Assembly (NCBI GenBank): GCA_024500155.1
Contig: CM044869.1
Location: forward strand, 52,779,898 to 52,843,897
Direction: 5' to 3'
Length of the DNA stretch: 64,000 bases
Origin: Chenopodium formosanum
Taxonomy: Eukaryota > Streptophyta > Magnoliopsida > Caryophyllales > Amaranthaceae
This document shows positions 11,655 to 23,427 of this stretch, in pieces (within the stretch, counting starts at the first letter, position 1; every line of letters begins with the position of its first letter). The notes below the pieces were generated by a model. That model saw nothing but the letters and a program-made list of their open reading frames with translations. It was not told where the DNA came from and ran no database searches. The translations under genes and the position numbers were made by a program.

Positions 11655-13625
11655 TCATCCTGTCACAACAATTCTGTCCATGATCTTCGAAACTACATTT
11701 TTCGACTCCTTCAGAAGTTTTATGCTCTTATTGAGCCTCTGTCTCTTTCCCGCCACAGCCGGAGACTATTCCAGCATCCTTTCAACGCCTCCTCCATAAG
11801 GCCCCATCACTTCATTCACAACCTCACCCTCCAATTTATGACATCATTCGCACCTTCATGTCAAATGCTTGCTCAGTTAGGTGCTTATGCTTTTTTAAAT
11901 GCGCCAAATCAACCTTACCAAGTCCTTCGAATTCCATGCTGGTTCCCTTTTCACCTGTGTTCACCTGTATAGATTTGCCTTCCACAATATTATTCATAAA
12001 CTTATCCTGATGTGACATCAGCCGATTCCAGACAGATAGGTATTGTGTATCACAAGTATAGTCAGCACATGTCTCCATCTGCACAATCTCCTTAACACGA
12101 ACAATTAACTGATCTTTCTTTCTAGAAATCAGATTAACTGCAGCTCTTCTGCAGGAGCTCTGAAGAGTGATGGGTAATCGTCAGAATGCTGCATTATTAT
12201 GGAGAGCACTGCACCTTCTACATATCCCCAAAACTTGGTCATGAATTTTGTGATATTTCCTTCACTTCCCTCTGCAATAAAGTGATAAAAGCTAAGTGAG
12301 GAAGGAAATTGGGTAGTCCAATTCCCTTAGCTTCCTCAAGAACTTGAATTTCAACCGTTAGGAAAATTCCTAATGCAGTTTCATCTTTCTTTTTTGAATG
12401 CATAAGCTCTGAAAACCCGCGTAATATCTCCGCTAAACGAGCTTTGCAATGCATATTCATATCATCAGGGTACTCATCGTACTCTCCTCTAATAAGGATC
12501 TTCCTTATGGATTCCTTTTCTGATCCCATAATCTACATGAATGCTGTCATAGCCCAACGCCACTGAGGATAGATTCTGAGGCATGTTGTTCAGTTCAGCA
12601 ACATTAGCATTCAACTTGGCATTAATCTGCTGCACAATGTTGGGCAAGCATTTTGAGATAATGCTAGCCTGAATGTGAACCAACCTCTGAGCCAACTCCG
12701 GGATCCCCACAATCGATTTATCAATCCTTGACAGCAAAGGGTGGGACTCAAACAGTCTTGCCTCTTCTAATCGTGCTTCCACGTATGCTTCTTGCCTAAT
12801 CCTGTTCCTAACACACACATAACCTAGCCCAATTATGACACCATCATTGATTACCTTCTCTAATAAACCTTCTGGAGCTTTATCAGGCTTTGTAACAACA
12901 ACAAGAGCCCTGTGCCCAGTTTTATCAACACTCTGTGACATCATAATTGACTCACAAGTTGAAAAATCCACTGCTGCAGATAGAACTTTAAAATGATACT
13001 CTCTTCAGGGGTAATATACTCCATTATAATATTCCTGATTTGTTCATATAAGATTTCTGGCTGGTCTTGGACCAGCACTCGGGTGATCCCAGGGAGATCA
13101 ACGTCAAGTCAGGAACTCCTTTTTTCCTGACTACAAGTGTTATTGGAGTATTAGATATTCCTTTGGCTTTTCCTGCAAGTTCTTGAGTAGCCGAATTTAT
13201 TGCTTCAGAAACATGAGCTTCATCTGTCTGCAAGACTTTACCCAAGTACTCAAGGGAGAGTTGTGGGGTGGGATCAGACTGTTGCTGAAGGCGCATGATG
13301 AGTGGGACTCTGGTGCAGATACCTTGACCTCTAGGTAGGTTGATTCCTGCCAAGGATTTTAGGACACTAGATTTTCCTGGTGATTGGTCACCTACAACGA
13401 CGATTGTGGGTAGTTGGATGCCTTCCTTCATGACTTTGAGAGTTCACAGCTTGTCGACTGAGTCGAGGAGAGGGCGAATTCGATCATTGTATGAGGAGAT
13501 GAGTGGTGGTGGGACTGGGATATCATGCTCATCAGCATGACTGGTATCAGTAGATACAGGGGATTTGTTGATGTCTTTGTTTTGGTGGGCTTTCTAGTTG
13601 ATCTCGGCTTATATTGTTGTACCAT
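11655..13625 (-). pseudogene. DRP4-type dynamin pseudogene
   Basis: Relic of a dynamin-related GTPase of the plant DRP4 (Mx-like) class, usually intronless. Pieces in order: SSYNDRIRPLLDSVDKL, the P-loop GDQSPGKSSVL, TRVPLIMRLQ, switch-II DLPGITRV in a shifted frame, EYITPEESII, ATVDFSTCESIMMSQSVDKTGHR, the CVRNR stretch, TARLAE-type stalk region, AFDMKVRM, and a C-terminal MGPYGG..ERMLE end. Lesions: TGA at 13444-13446 just before MKEGIQLP; frameshifts near 13100, 12980, 12550 and 12250; a TAG in the AMTAFM segment near 12535; TAA at about 11836 after KVRMMS; loss of much of the GED between about 11820 and 11836; TAG at 11766-11768. With this many breaks it cannot make dynamin. It lies antisense between GPN3 and a broken GPN3 copy. 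Confidence 0.9.
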
Positions 13626-13799
13626 ATTTTGGAAAATTGTCGCAAGGATTGAAATATGTTTGTAGTTAGTGTTGTGGAGGAGATGATGAGGATTATAGCC
13701 AGAAATAATTGGAAGTATTAGTTTGGTATTTAAAGTGAATAAAAGTGACTTAAAAGTAATGAAACTGAATGGATGGAAGTTGAAGTGATTCATGCAAGG

Positions 13800-14660
13800 T
13801 TAAACCTTTTTAGTTGATCATAATAGTAATGTCAATGAACTGCCTAGTGAAGTTACTACGAGGTTTAAGGAATCAAATTACTCCCGTTAATGTATCTACC
13901 CCTGTTATATGTTGTGATTAAACCATCGTCTCAATTAATGTTATTGGTTATCAATTGAAACCTTTGGCATTTTGTGAAAACGAAAAAAGCTTCGATCATT
14001 ATTTTCTCAAATTCAACTAACAAATCAGTGCCTTTGAGTTTATTTCGATTATCCTCCGCGCTAAATAAGTGATTGTCTTCACGAGGACATTGTCAGTATG
14101 GCTATGTCACGTTTAAAGGGGTCAAAAAATTGCAATCAGAACAAAAAAAAAAAAAAAGAATCAACTTGAATTTTAGACTTTTATGAACATAATAATTTAA
14201 CATATGTAAGTTCACCAAATCCAATTGATACCTCCATTGCCCACGTTCAATTTTTTATCTCCTGTTTTTTTTTTTTTTTTTTTTTTAAGAAATCTCATGT
14301 TCTCTGTTACTGGGCTGGACCGTAATCTTGTTATGAACTTTTAATGAATGGATTTGGGCCCTTACTACTTTTGAAGAAAAACTTACAGAGTAAGATACTT
14401 GAAAATTATAGCTACGAAGGTTTATGAAATTATAATCATAGCAAAATGGAATATATATTTCTGAGCATGTATTTTGTTAGGATGACCTTATCATGAATAC
14501 CTTAACTAGTAATCTATTTTTCATACTTGTGCACTGTAATACTGTTAAAAACTTTGTGGTGTCAACATGTAGCTAATTGTGAACAGAATGTATTGAGGTT
14601 AAGTTGCTGACAATAAGTAAGTCAATAAGTCTGTCAAAAAAAAAGTAAGTCAATAAGTCA
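13800..14660. other. Spacer, no gene
   Basis: No coding signal seen. It contains an A run at about 14142, a T run at about 14264-14286 and AT-rich unique DNA. Near its right end (14496-14630) AATACCTTAACTAGT and TAAGTTGCTGACAATAAG repeat strings found at 11556-11625, i.e. from the 3' flank of the intact GPN3 gene. Confidence 0.5.
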
Positions 14661-14661
14661 A

Positions 14662-15062
14662 TACAGCATGGTGAGTTTCATCCCTCTTGATTTGAGGAAA
14701 GAGAACAACATTCAATACGTGTTGTTGCAGATTGACATGAGCATCAGTATGGAGAAGATGCAGATGTGAAGGTTAAAGATTTCGATATCGATGCAGATGA
14801 TTATGAATAGCTGCAGCTCTCTCTGACCATCCGATTAGCACAACAAAATTAGTATAATTTCAAAACTTGGCCTATTGTAAACCACCTTCCTCAATCCTCA
14901 TCCTTTCTATTTTTTGTTCTTATTATTATGGATCTCTTGGTGAATGGTGAGTAAGAGTAACGTAAAAGTCATGTTTATTGGAACTATTGAGACTTTGAAC
15001 TTTTGAAGTACATTGTTTGAAAATGCTAATTTATTTGCAAAACATAATACAATACTTTTACA
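14662..15062 (+). pseudogene. Truncated GPN3 3'-end copy
   Basis: Matches GPN3 from 10901 (TACAGCATGGTGAGTTTCAT) through the stop codon and into the 3' UTR. Only about the last 50 codons are present. One base is lost in ATCCAGTATGG (here ATCAGTATGG), which shifts the frame before the acidic tail. The 3' UTR match stops at about 15062 and resumes at about 15602 (GAAGATTCCTTCTTTTCAAA), so an insertion of about 540 bp splits it. No promoter or start is present. Confidence 0.88.
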
Positions 15063-15601
15063 TACAAATTTTAAGCTACAGGCGGTGGTATCATTCTTGG
15101 TACATACACGCGGAAAGAACATGTAGCTAATTTGTAAAGAACGTATAACTATTTTGTAAAGAACATATATCTGTTTTGTAAAGAACAACTAAATGTTATT
15201 ATTTTTTATTTATCTAAAGAACATCTGTAATATTAATCAAGAACATCTTGTCAAAAAAATATTAATAAAGAACATGATAATATTATGTAATAAACATTAT
15301 TTATATATACCCACCATAATTTAAAGACAAATTCAAAGAACATTTCGCAATAAGCAACGAACATAATATTACAAATAAAAGTACATTACACTACAATAAA
15401 AGAACATGAAAACATGTTTTTTCACTCTTTTTTGGTAAAAATATGTTCCTTTTACTTTAGGTATGTGTTCATTACAATTTAATATGTACTATGTTCTTTT
15501 CACTATAAATGTATGTTCTTTACATTTGTATAATATGTTCTTTCCGCGAGAAAAGTATGTACAATGCATGGTACAGACTCTTGTAGGAACCACACACTGT
15601 T
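15063..15601. mobile_element. Inverted-repeat element with AAGAACAT repeats
   Basis: This insert interrupts the GPN3-copy 3' UTR. Its left half has TACATACACGCGGAAAGAAC followed by repeated AAAGAACAT; its right half has the reverse, repeated ATGTTCTTT then TTCTTTCCGCGAGAAAAGTA. It therefore folds back on itself over most of its length. The outermost 20-30 bp match only partly and the target duplication is unclear. No coding frame is recognised and the superfamily is not assigned. Confidence 0.65.
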
Positions 15602-15983
15602 TGAAGATTCCTTCTTTTCAAAATAGTCTTGGAATTAGGTTAATGTATCCAGTTAATCAGTTATAAACTCCCTGTTCGACTCTTATTCAAATAAACTGTC
15701 CCATGAATGTCATCTGTAGAGTAATGCCCAGGGAGGAGTGAGGAGCAGAACAATGATCTATTTAGAATGAAGATTTCTATTAAGTAAATAATGCATAAAT
15801 ATTCGTTTTTTTTATTTTTTTTATTTTTTTTAAATTGCAATGTTTGAGATGTAAAGCTTGTGTATATAATTATAAAACTTCATATTGGGATGGACTTTAA
15901 CAAGGTTAAAAGTTATCAAAATATCTAACTTATGCCCCTTTTATAATTTAACAAAGATATGCTAATTCTTACGAAGTAATTTA

Positions 15984-16178
15984 GGGTTCGTTAGACATTG
16001 CTGTGGTTTTCTGTTTTTTGGTTTTTTGGATTTCAAACTCATACGATATATGTCATATAATAAAACAAAAATTAAACAAACTTATTAAAATCATGATAAA
16101 TTTGAAAACTGACAACAAAAAAGTAGAATCACCTTTTTCTTGTTTTCTGTTTAACAAAAAACAATGCCAAACAAACCC
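15984..16178. mobile_element. Tourist-like MITE, GGGTTCGTT family, copy 1
   Basis: Starts GGGTTCGTTAGACATTG and ends CAATGCCAAACAAACCC, with TTA on both sides (15981-15983 and 16179-16181). The interior shares long stretches with the copy at 36345-36571, e.g. GTGGTTTTCTGTTTTTTGG and GGATTTCAAACTCATA. No ORF. Confidence 0.8.
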
Positions 16179-16684
16179 TTAATTGGTGGTTTTAATGTAA
16201 ATTGGTAATTTTTTTTTCCATTAATTGTAGTTGCTTAAATTTCAATATCTATGTATTTCTATGATATGAGTAATTTTTTTTTTAAACGAGGAAGACCTCA
16301 TGGTGCAGTGGCTCGAAGTTTGAGTGTTTTTTTATTTTTTTTTTATTTTTAATAAAGATTGACTCATAAATAAAAAGTCATTTGACTTCTTTCAAAAACA
16401 AAAAAAAAAGTCATTTGACATCTACAAAGAATTCTAAATCTAACCAATACATGACAATTGAATCAAATAAAAATATCGTTTTAGCACTGCTACGATCATT
16501 AATACAAATCGTAAGTTTTTGTTTTTTTTGAAGTGAATCGACCTTAATTTACGAGTTATTAATAAAAGTCGCACTTTCTTTATTACGTACTATTTTTTTG
16601 GGACAGGAATATGAAAGTCGTTGTTAGAAATTCGGCAAGTAGTCGAGTCGAAATAGCTGAAAGTCTGAAACCTTGTGTGAGTTT

Positions 16685-17060
16685 ATAATTTCCCTCGCAG
16701 ACGCTTAACTCTCAACCTCACTAGTCAATACCTTTTCTCGCCGGTAAATCGCCGCCGATCACCCACGCCCAGGTATCTCTCCCCTCTTTTCTCTCATTTC
16801 GTATTTAGGGTTCGAATTACCAAACTAAAATTACAGAAATTGCTGTTGCTGCCCCTTCTCCTCCTTTCCTTTTCGATGAATTACATAATCTATAATCAAT
16901 TACAAAACCCTAATTTACTTTCTTTCTATTCTGTTTTTCTGATTCCAAGAATTTCAATTTTACTACTTTATGTTTTGAATTTAGTTTTTAATGTCTTATT
17001 TTTCAAATTTAATCCTCTTTTTAAAGGAGCTATATGAGTATACCTGTGTATTTCTGTTTA
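16685..17060 (+). repeat. Duplicated GPN3 5' leader and intron start
   Basis: Diverged copy of 7975-8410. Shared landmarks in the same order: CGCTTAACTC, CACCCA.GCCCAGGTAT (the donor), a CT-rich tract, TTTAGGGTTC, ATTGCTG.TGC, TCGATGAATT, AAACCCTAA, GAATTTAGTTTT and GTATACCTGT. The region of the GPN3 coding sequence does not follow. The donor CCCAG/GTATCT is intact, so the copied promoter could still drive a transcript. Confidence 0.7.
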
Positions 17061-17953
17061 TGCAAGGTTTGGATTGACTCATGTTATATGATTCAATGCT
17101 ATTATTATGCAAGATATCAATTATTCAAGAATTAGGCAGTATAGTATTATAGAGTCTTCTGGGTTTACTAATGTGATAAGCTGACAACAGGTTACCTCCC
17201 AGAATATAATTAGTTGAGATTGTTATTGAATTGATTAGAATTTTGAGCAATATGAAATGTAATACAATGTCCGTATTGCATCATATCATATACTAATATA
17301 AGTATGAGTTTATGATCTTACTTATATATAACAAGGTGGAATGGAGGTTGCTGATAATCTAATTTATTTGTGTTTGCATTGTTCCTCCTTATGGATTATA
17401 CCTGTGATGACCCATTTAATAATGTCGAGCAGAAGAGGATTGCGGGGAGAGTGTAAATGAGAATGGAATGGACTGAGGACGACTTAACTTTCTTAAACTA
17501 CCGTGTTTAATCATCAATTGGTATTCTATACTCAATGACTTTCTTTTAGTGTAGTGTATCACTTAGAAAGTCCTTAGAAAACATTTAGCTTTGAATTTTA
17601 ACAAGTACCTTTTCAGGTTGTGCTATTTTCAAATAAGGTTTTATCGAATTTTCTACTTGAAAATATATTTTATTATATATATTGCTCTCCTCAATCAGGA
17701 CATTACATTTTTAATTTGGCTTTTGGATTTCTTCTATCTTTAGAAGTGATATTGTTCATGTATCAATGTATGTACCCAAGTTGAATTTATTGTCATTTTT
17801 TCTTAATTTTAAGAGTTTAGCGTATTGTGTGAATTAAATATTTAGCTTTGTTTAGTTTGTATGGTTTAGTAAGTTTTAATTAAGACTATGTGGTGCCACT
17901 ATATAGTTTGGCATATCAACCAGTCTTTTGTCATTTTTTTTTGTTTTGTTTAT

Positions 17954-17985
<32 letters not shown>

Positions 17986-19740
17986 TAGATACATTGCTCA
18001 TCTGGTTTCCTTGGTTGCTGTTATTAAGCTGGATTAGAGACGAATACAGTTGGAGCTGCAATTTATCTGTTTCAGGTATACACACTATCATATTCTGGAA
18101 ACTATTTTATTTTTATGGTCTCATTTTTTTTGGCCTGTGTTTATATGAGGTGGGTTTTGAATTCTATTTTAAGAATTTCCATTGGATTGAATTATAATTT
18201 CAATGCTAGAGCTGTGCTATGTGATAGATGATGATCTAGAAACAAATATAGTGGCAGAGTAGTAGGAAGAACGATAATGACATGAATTCGAATAAGCCTT
18301 GATGCTGTAATTGACCATTGTTTCACTATGAAAGAAAAAAAGAAAATCCTCTAAGGAACAGGTTATTGACATGTAATATTTAGTTCTTAGATCCAAAGTA
18401 AATGATTAAGCCCCTTGCAAAAAATTATTCTTAAGGCTGACATATGGACTCTCTTGTTTGGTATGGTAGAATATGAAGGGTGACAGATTTGGAGAGAAAA
18501 GCAAGAGAGTTAGGTTGGTAAATTTAAGGTGCAGCTGGGGAGTTTTGCCAAATACGGAGTAGTTAAAAGTGTAATGAATCAAATTAACAAACTACAACAC
18601 TTTTTGATGCCTAAACAGACGTCTCTTCTTAATATTGTCATTAGTTATTAGGTTTATTAGTGTGTATATTTCTATAATCCTTTAATCAATCAATAAAAGC
18701 CTTGATCCCATAAGTGGGGTCGATTACATGAACCAATATTGATTACTTCCTATAGTCATCCACAAAAATTTTCCTCCGCCACCCCTTACGATCAAATACC
18801 TTATTCTCTTGCAATTCCATTTTTGCTCACAAATTCCTATAATATTTCTATAATCCTTCAAGTCACTAATTACTTCTTGGGGGTGATAAAGGAGCTAAGG
18901 GAACCAATTTTTGTAACAATAAAGGGGCTCTGAGACTAGGCTTGATTGCATGTGGGCAGAATTAACTAAATTACTATAAGAAGCTTTTCACAAGGCACTT
19001 TTTGTAATATTTTTAGTGTATTGGCAATTGCAATGATCATTCACTCATGAATCGTATCTTAATTTGCAAGAAGTTGCCCATTTGTATGAGATAGGTAATT
19101 TTAGAGCATGCTATTGCTTGGAGAGAAAATATAAAGATAAGATTTATGCAAAGCTAGAATAAACGAAAAGGGCCATGTTGAAGCAATTTAAAAAAGGTGG
19201 ATAACACTTGATTTAACACACTTAAAATGGGGTTAAGACTTAAGAGATTGTTAGGAGTATAATTAATTGGGTGATAAGCTTTAAATAAGGGTAATAGTAC
19301 AACTTAACCCAAAAAACTTTTCAATTATAGTGTATTGCAAGTATTGTGACAAATCTATTTGGGGAAGTGTTGCAAGTATTTAAACGGAGGAAGTACGTGT
19401 ATAATCTTCTTTTCAACTATTTCTTTTTCATCATGATATTTGTCTTAATCTGCTGACTTTAACAACTTTACTCCTTTTAGGTGTTCTTTGTTTTTTCACA
19501 ACCCATGTCCAGATGTGTGTTGACTCAATGACGTGTACATTATTATAGAGAATCAACCATTGGCTTCGGCATTTCCTTAACACCCAGTATAAATCAGCCC
19601 AAAACAAATTAGCCCTTGGTAATGTAGCCTTAATTTCAAGCATTAAGAGTTAGACCTGTAAAATAAACATAGAAACACCCAAGGGGAGCAAAATTGAGAT
19701 ATATACCAAATCGTACATTTGATGATTAAAAGTCGGGAGA
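17060..19740. other. Spacer with one exon-like segment
   Basis: No protein-coding gene seen. A T run at about 17956-17985 leads to TTGTAG and a segment at 17988-18076 that ends TTTCAG before GTATAC, which looks like a non-coding exon bounded by plausible splice sites. Together with the copied GPN3 leader at 16.7 kb it could form an upstream leader for the methyltransferase gene at 20.48 kb. This is speculative. A Stowaway-like half end (AAACGGAGGAAGTA) is at about 19380. Confidence 0.35.
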
Positions 19741-19905
19741 AAGTACAACAATAACATGTATGAATTGCATATTTTAATGTGTCATCTGTGCACTACCACA
19801 AATCTAACATTATTTGTCAAAATCCTTTCTTTGAAATTCAATGATTTATCAGCAATCTTACCGGTTAATATTCTGTCCAAGTAAATTCAAATTAAAATGG
19901 TGATA
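19740..19905 (+). repeat. Duplicated piece of the GPN3 leader intron
   Basis: Diverged match to about 9260-9400: shared strings include GTGCACTNCCACAAAT, CAATTTATCA, CTTACCGGTTNATATT and an AAATTNAAANT..GGT segment. It lies about 2.7 kb from the copied leader at 16.7 kb, compared with about 0.9 kb in the original, so DNA was inserted between them. Confidence 0.6.
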
Positions 19906-20482
19906 AGCTTTTGGTAGGAAAATATAGTGATAAGTGATGAGTCCAACAAGCATAAAAGAAGTATCATCTGACAGTAACAGACCAATAGACCATCTATTAT
20001 TGATGTAGTTTATTGAATAATTATTTGCAAAAACTAATGTATATAGTAATTATATGCTAAACCAAAATTATAAGTCTAACGGAAGCGATAAACGTACTGT
20101 AAATTAATGTTTTTATTTTTTACTAACAAAAATTGATTTCAATATATGTTCAATTAAAAAACCAAGCAATTTTTCTTTTGTGCTAATATGAGTAATCATT
20201 TGCCATTTAAACTACATCTCTTAGCTGGATGCTCCTAACGCAATTGATTTCTGTTTCCTAAACACTTATAGAATCATCAACTAAAAGTTTAAAACACAAT
20301 GAGTTTTTATTCTAAATTTTAAAATTACTGCTACTACGTGCTAGTTTTAGGTGAGCCTGAGTACACAATACATGTCTTTTATTAATTAATTGTCATAAAC
20401 CTGCGTCATAAACTCAATTTTTTTTTTTATCTCTCCCTCCAAAACCCTAACTAATTTGCTTTTTGAAGCTGAAGAAAATTAA

Positions 20483-23391
20483 ATGGCAGGTTCAATGCCT
20501 AAAACAGAGACAGAAAGACCAGTTGCTGTTAATAATGGTAATAATGGTGTTGTAAAGAACAAGAAGAAGAACAAAGAGGTTGCTCCCTTCGGAAATTACA
20601 GGAATTACTATGGCTATCGTGTAAGTTCTCTTTCTGATTTTTTTTTTTTTTTTTTTCTTTTCTTCTTTTTTCAAAGTTTAGGGATTTTCTAGAAATGTTT
20701 AGATGTGTAAAGATTGTAAACTTATGCCCAAATGCTATTTTAATTTTAATTTCAATTTCATTGATAATTATTAATTTAAACTCTTTTTCTGTGATAAATT
20801 TATTTCATGGTAGTTCACTGTTTCTTCCTAATGAATTTTGTTAAATTTGGCCGATTGTAGCAACATTAGGTTAGAAAATATCTGGGATTTTGATTTATGC
20901 CACTAGAAGTTAGTTTTTGCTAATGAAACTCTAGTGATGTTTATTGTATGAAAATTTTATCTGCATGGAAATTTTACTGTGATTAATGATCAATAATTTT
21001 GTAGAAGGTACAATTTTACCTTTTATGATTAAAGTAATGCTGGCTTCTCCCTGATTATGCTTCCTCGCGTCATGGTAATTGAGTAGAGTTAAATTGTATG
21101 CTTCAAATTCAAGAGTGTTGAGTAATTTCACACTGAGATTCTAGCGTATTTGTATGAAGATATTGATATAGTTGTAATTGTATGGTAAATCATTGGAAGA
21201 GAGGGGGAGGGGATGAACTCCGAGCTTTCAGAAGAAACATCTTTTTTAAAAATTTTCTGAATCTTTTCACAATGTATGCTATTGAAAATGTTTGTTTCTG
21301 TTTTGTTTCCTAGTTATTACCAAAGGGATGTATTGAGTTAATTTCTAAGTAAGGCCTTTACTGATGTTTATATGTCCTAGTTTAAGGAAGTTTCATTCTT
21401 ATGCCATTATTGAGTCAGGATGTGAATTTTAATGTTATACAACTTATGTATTTTGGGGTGGTTGTATGTACATTGTTTGGTTTTGTTTATCTTTCTTGAA
21501 AATGTCTAATTGGCTCGCTGGATTGATAGTTGAATTTCCATGTCCTGAGATCCTGCAATTAAGTTTAAGTGATAAATCAGGTTGGTCATGACGTTGAGGA
21601 GGATCCACGGTTCAAAGTACTGAAGAAGGAGTGGTTTGAAGGCAAAGATTGTCTTGACATTGGTTGCAACAGCGGATTGATAACTATTAATATTGGTAAG
21701 GATCAATGCATTTTGGCTTTCAATTTAGCATGCAAATTTTCACTTCTGATCTATTTTCAATTCAATTGTGTTTTGCAGCAAAGAAGTTTGACTGTAGGAC
21801 TATTCTTGGCATTGACATTGATAATAGTATGTCTCTAAAACTCCAAACTGGCTTTAGCAAGGTAATATTTTACTCATTGATGATACATGATGTAATTTGT
21901 AATTTGGCGGTCTTCCTGTTCCTGGTGACAAAAGCTATCAATAAGTCATCAATATCTTGTGGTAATGATTTTTGCCTTGACCTTTTTGCTAGTAGCCCCT
22001 TAGTTTGGACAAACTTTTGCATGTGCCCGCAAACTTCTGCTTAGTTCGTAATTGCTTCAAATTTTTTTCTCTCTAATTGATACTTTTATTGACCTATTGA
22101 CTTTTAGCACATATTGTTTGGCTGCAATGATGTCAGGTGCAATGGTTCTTTAGCAAGGGTACTTTCTGTTCTCTTCACTTGGTCACTGACTATAATGTCA
22201 CCATAGCTGGGGTATCTGCGGGAGTGAATTGGCTTTGATTGAGGACAAAGCTCTTCTGTATATTGTTGTAAAATGTTATTTGGATTCTTTGCTAACCTCA
22301 AAGAGTCATAGGAGTTTCATAGCTACATCAAACCAAGCCATTTTCCTATGAAATGACAAAGAAATTGCTTTTTACAATGTTTTCTGTTGCAAATGTTGAC
22401 GAACTTAGTATCTTAAGACACGATGTTTCGCTAAGCTGATCCATGTTCTATCAGCCTGACTTGTGCATTCAGCCCCTTTAAGAAGGAATTGCTTTAGGCA
22501 CAATGTTTCACTAAAGTTGAGAGGCTTTTGGTGTTGTCTTTTAGAAGAGTTTGTGTTATTTTATAAGAGGTTGTAATTATCTTTTCAAATATTATTAGCT
22601 GTGTATTTTAGCTTCTTCCTTAACTTTCTATGTATATTATTGTTTAGATAGAGATTTAAATGCATCTTTTCTTTTTATATCATAAATTTTAACATGGCTT
22701 AATGATCTATATTACAATCATTTTCTGTTAAAGCATGTTTTTTTTACTTCCATTTGGGGGTTGTAGAGTTATTCTTTTTGTAGGACTCCTATTTAGTTAA
22801 TTATTGTACTAGTTATCATACTCTCATTTGGAAATTGGATGGTGATGCTCTTGTAAGATTCCTACTGAGTTAACTTTTATCTGTCAATATTCTTCTTCCC
22901 TGCATTAAACTTATAATTCCTATGCTTTGTAGATCGAATCAAAGATGCTTGGTGGCGCCTTCGGAAGATGGTAAGAGAAGAGAAAACTGGAAATGGATGT
23001 GTTGGGTCCTCCAAGACAAGGGTTAAGGGTGTGAATGAATCGGAATGTGCTGAAACTTGTTCCACAAGTGCAAAGGATGATGAGACTGATATTCTCTCGT
23101 TGGACAGAAATCTTCTTGACATTGTATCTTTTCGATGTGAAAATTTTGTCCTTAGTTGGGTCTCACTTCCCCTTGAAAACTATGATACCATTCTGTGGTA
23201 AGATTTATCTCTGTATATATTCACAGTATACACTTGGATAAACCTATTATCAAGTATGACTATGAGGACTTACCTGAAATTTGGATAATTTAAGCAAAAG
23301 AATCACATATGCTTCTTCAATTTACTCGCGTCCTTTAAAAAGGATACAACTATATAGGATAATTGTGACATGCTACGATGTCCCCTTTTTT

Positions 23392-23427
<36 letters not shown>

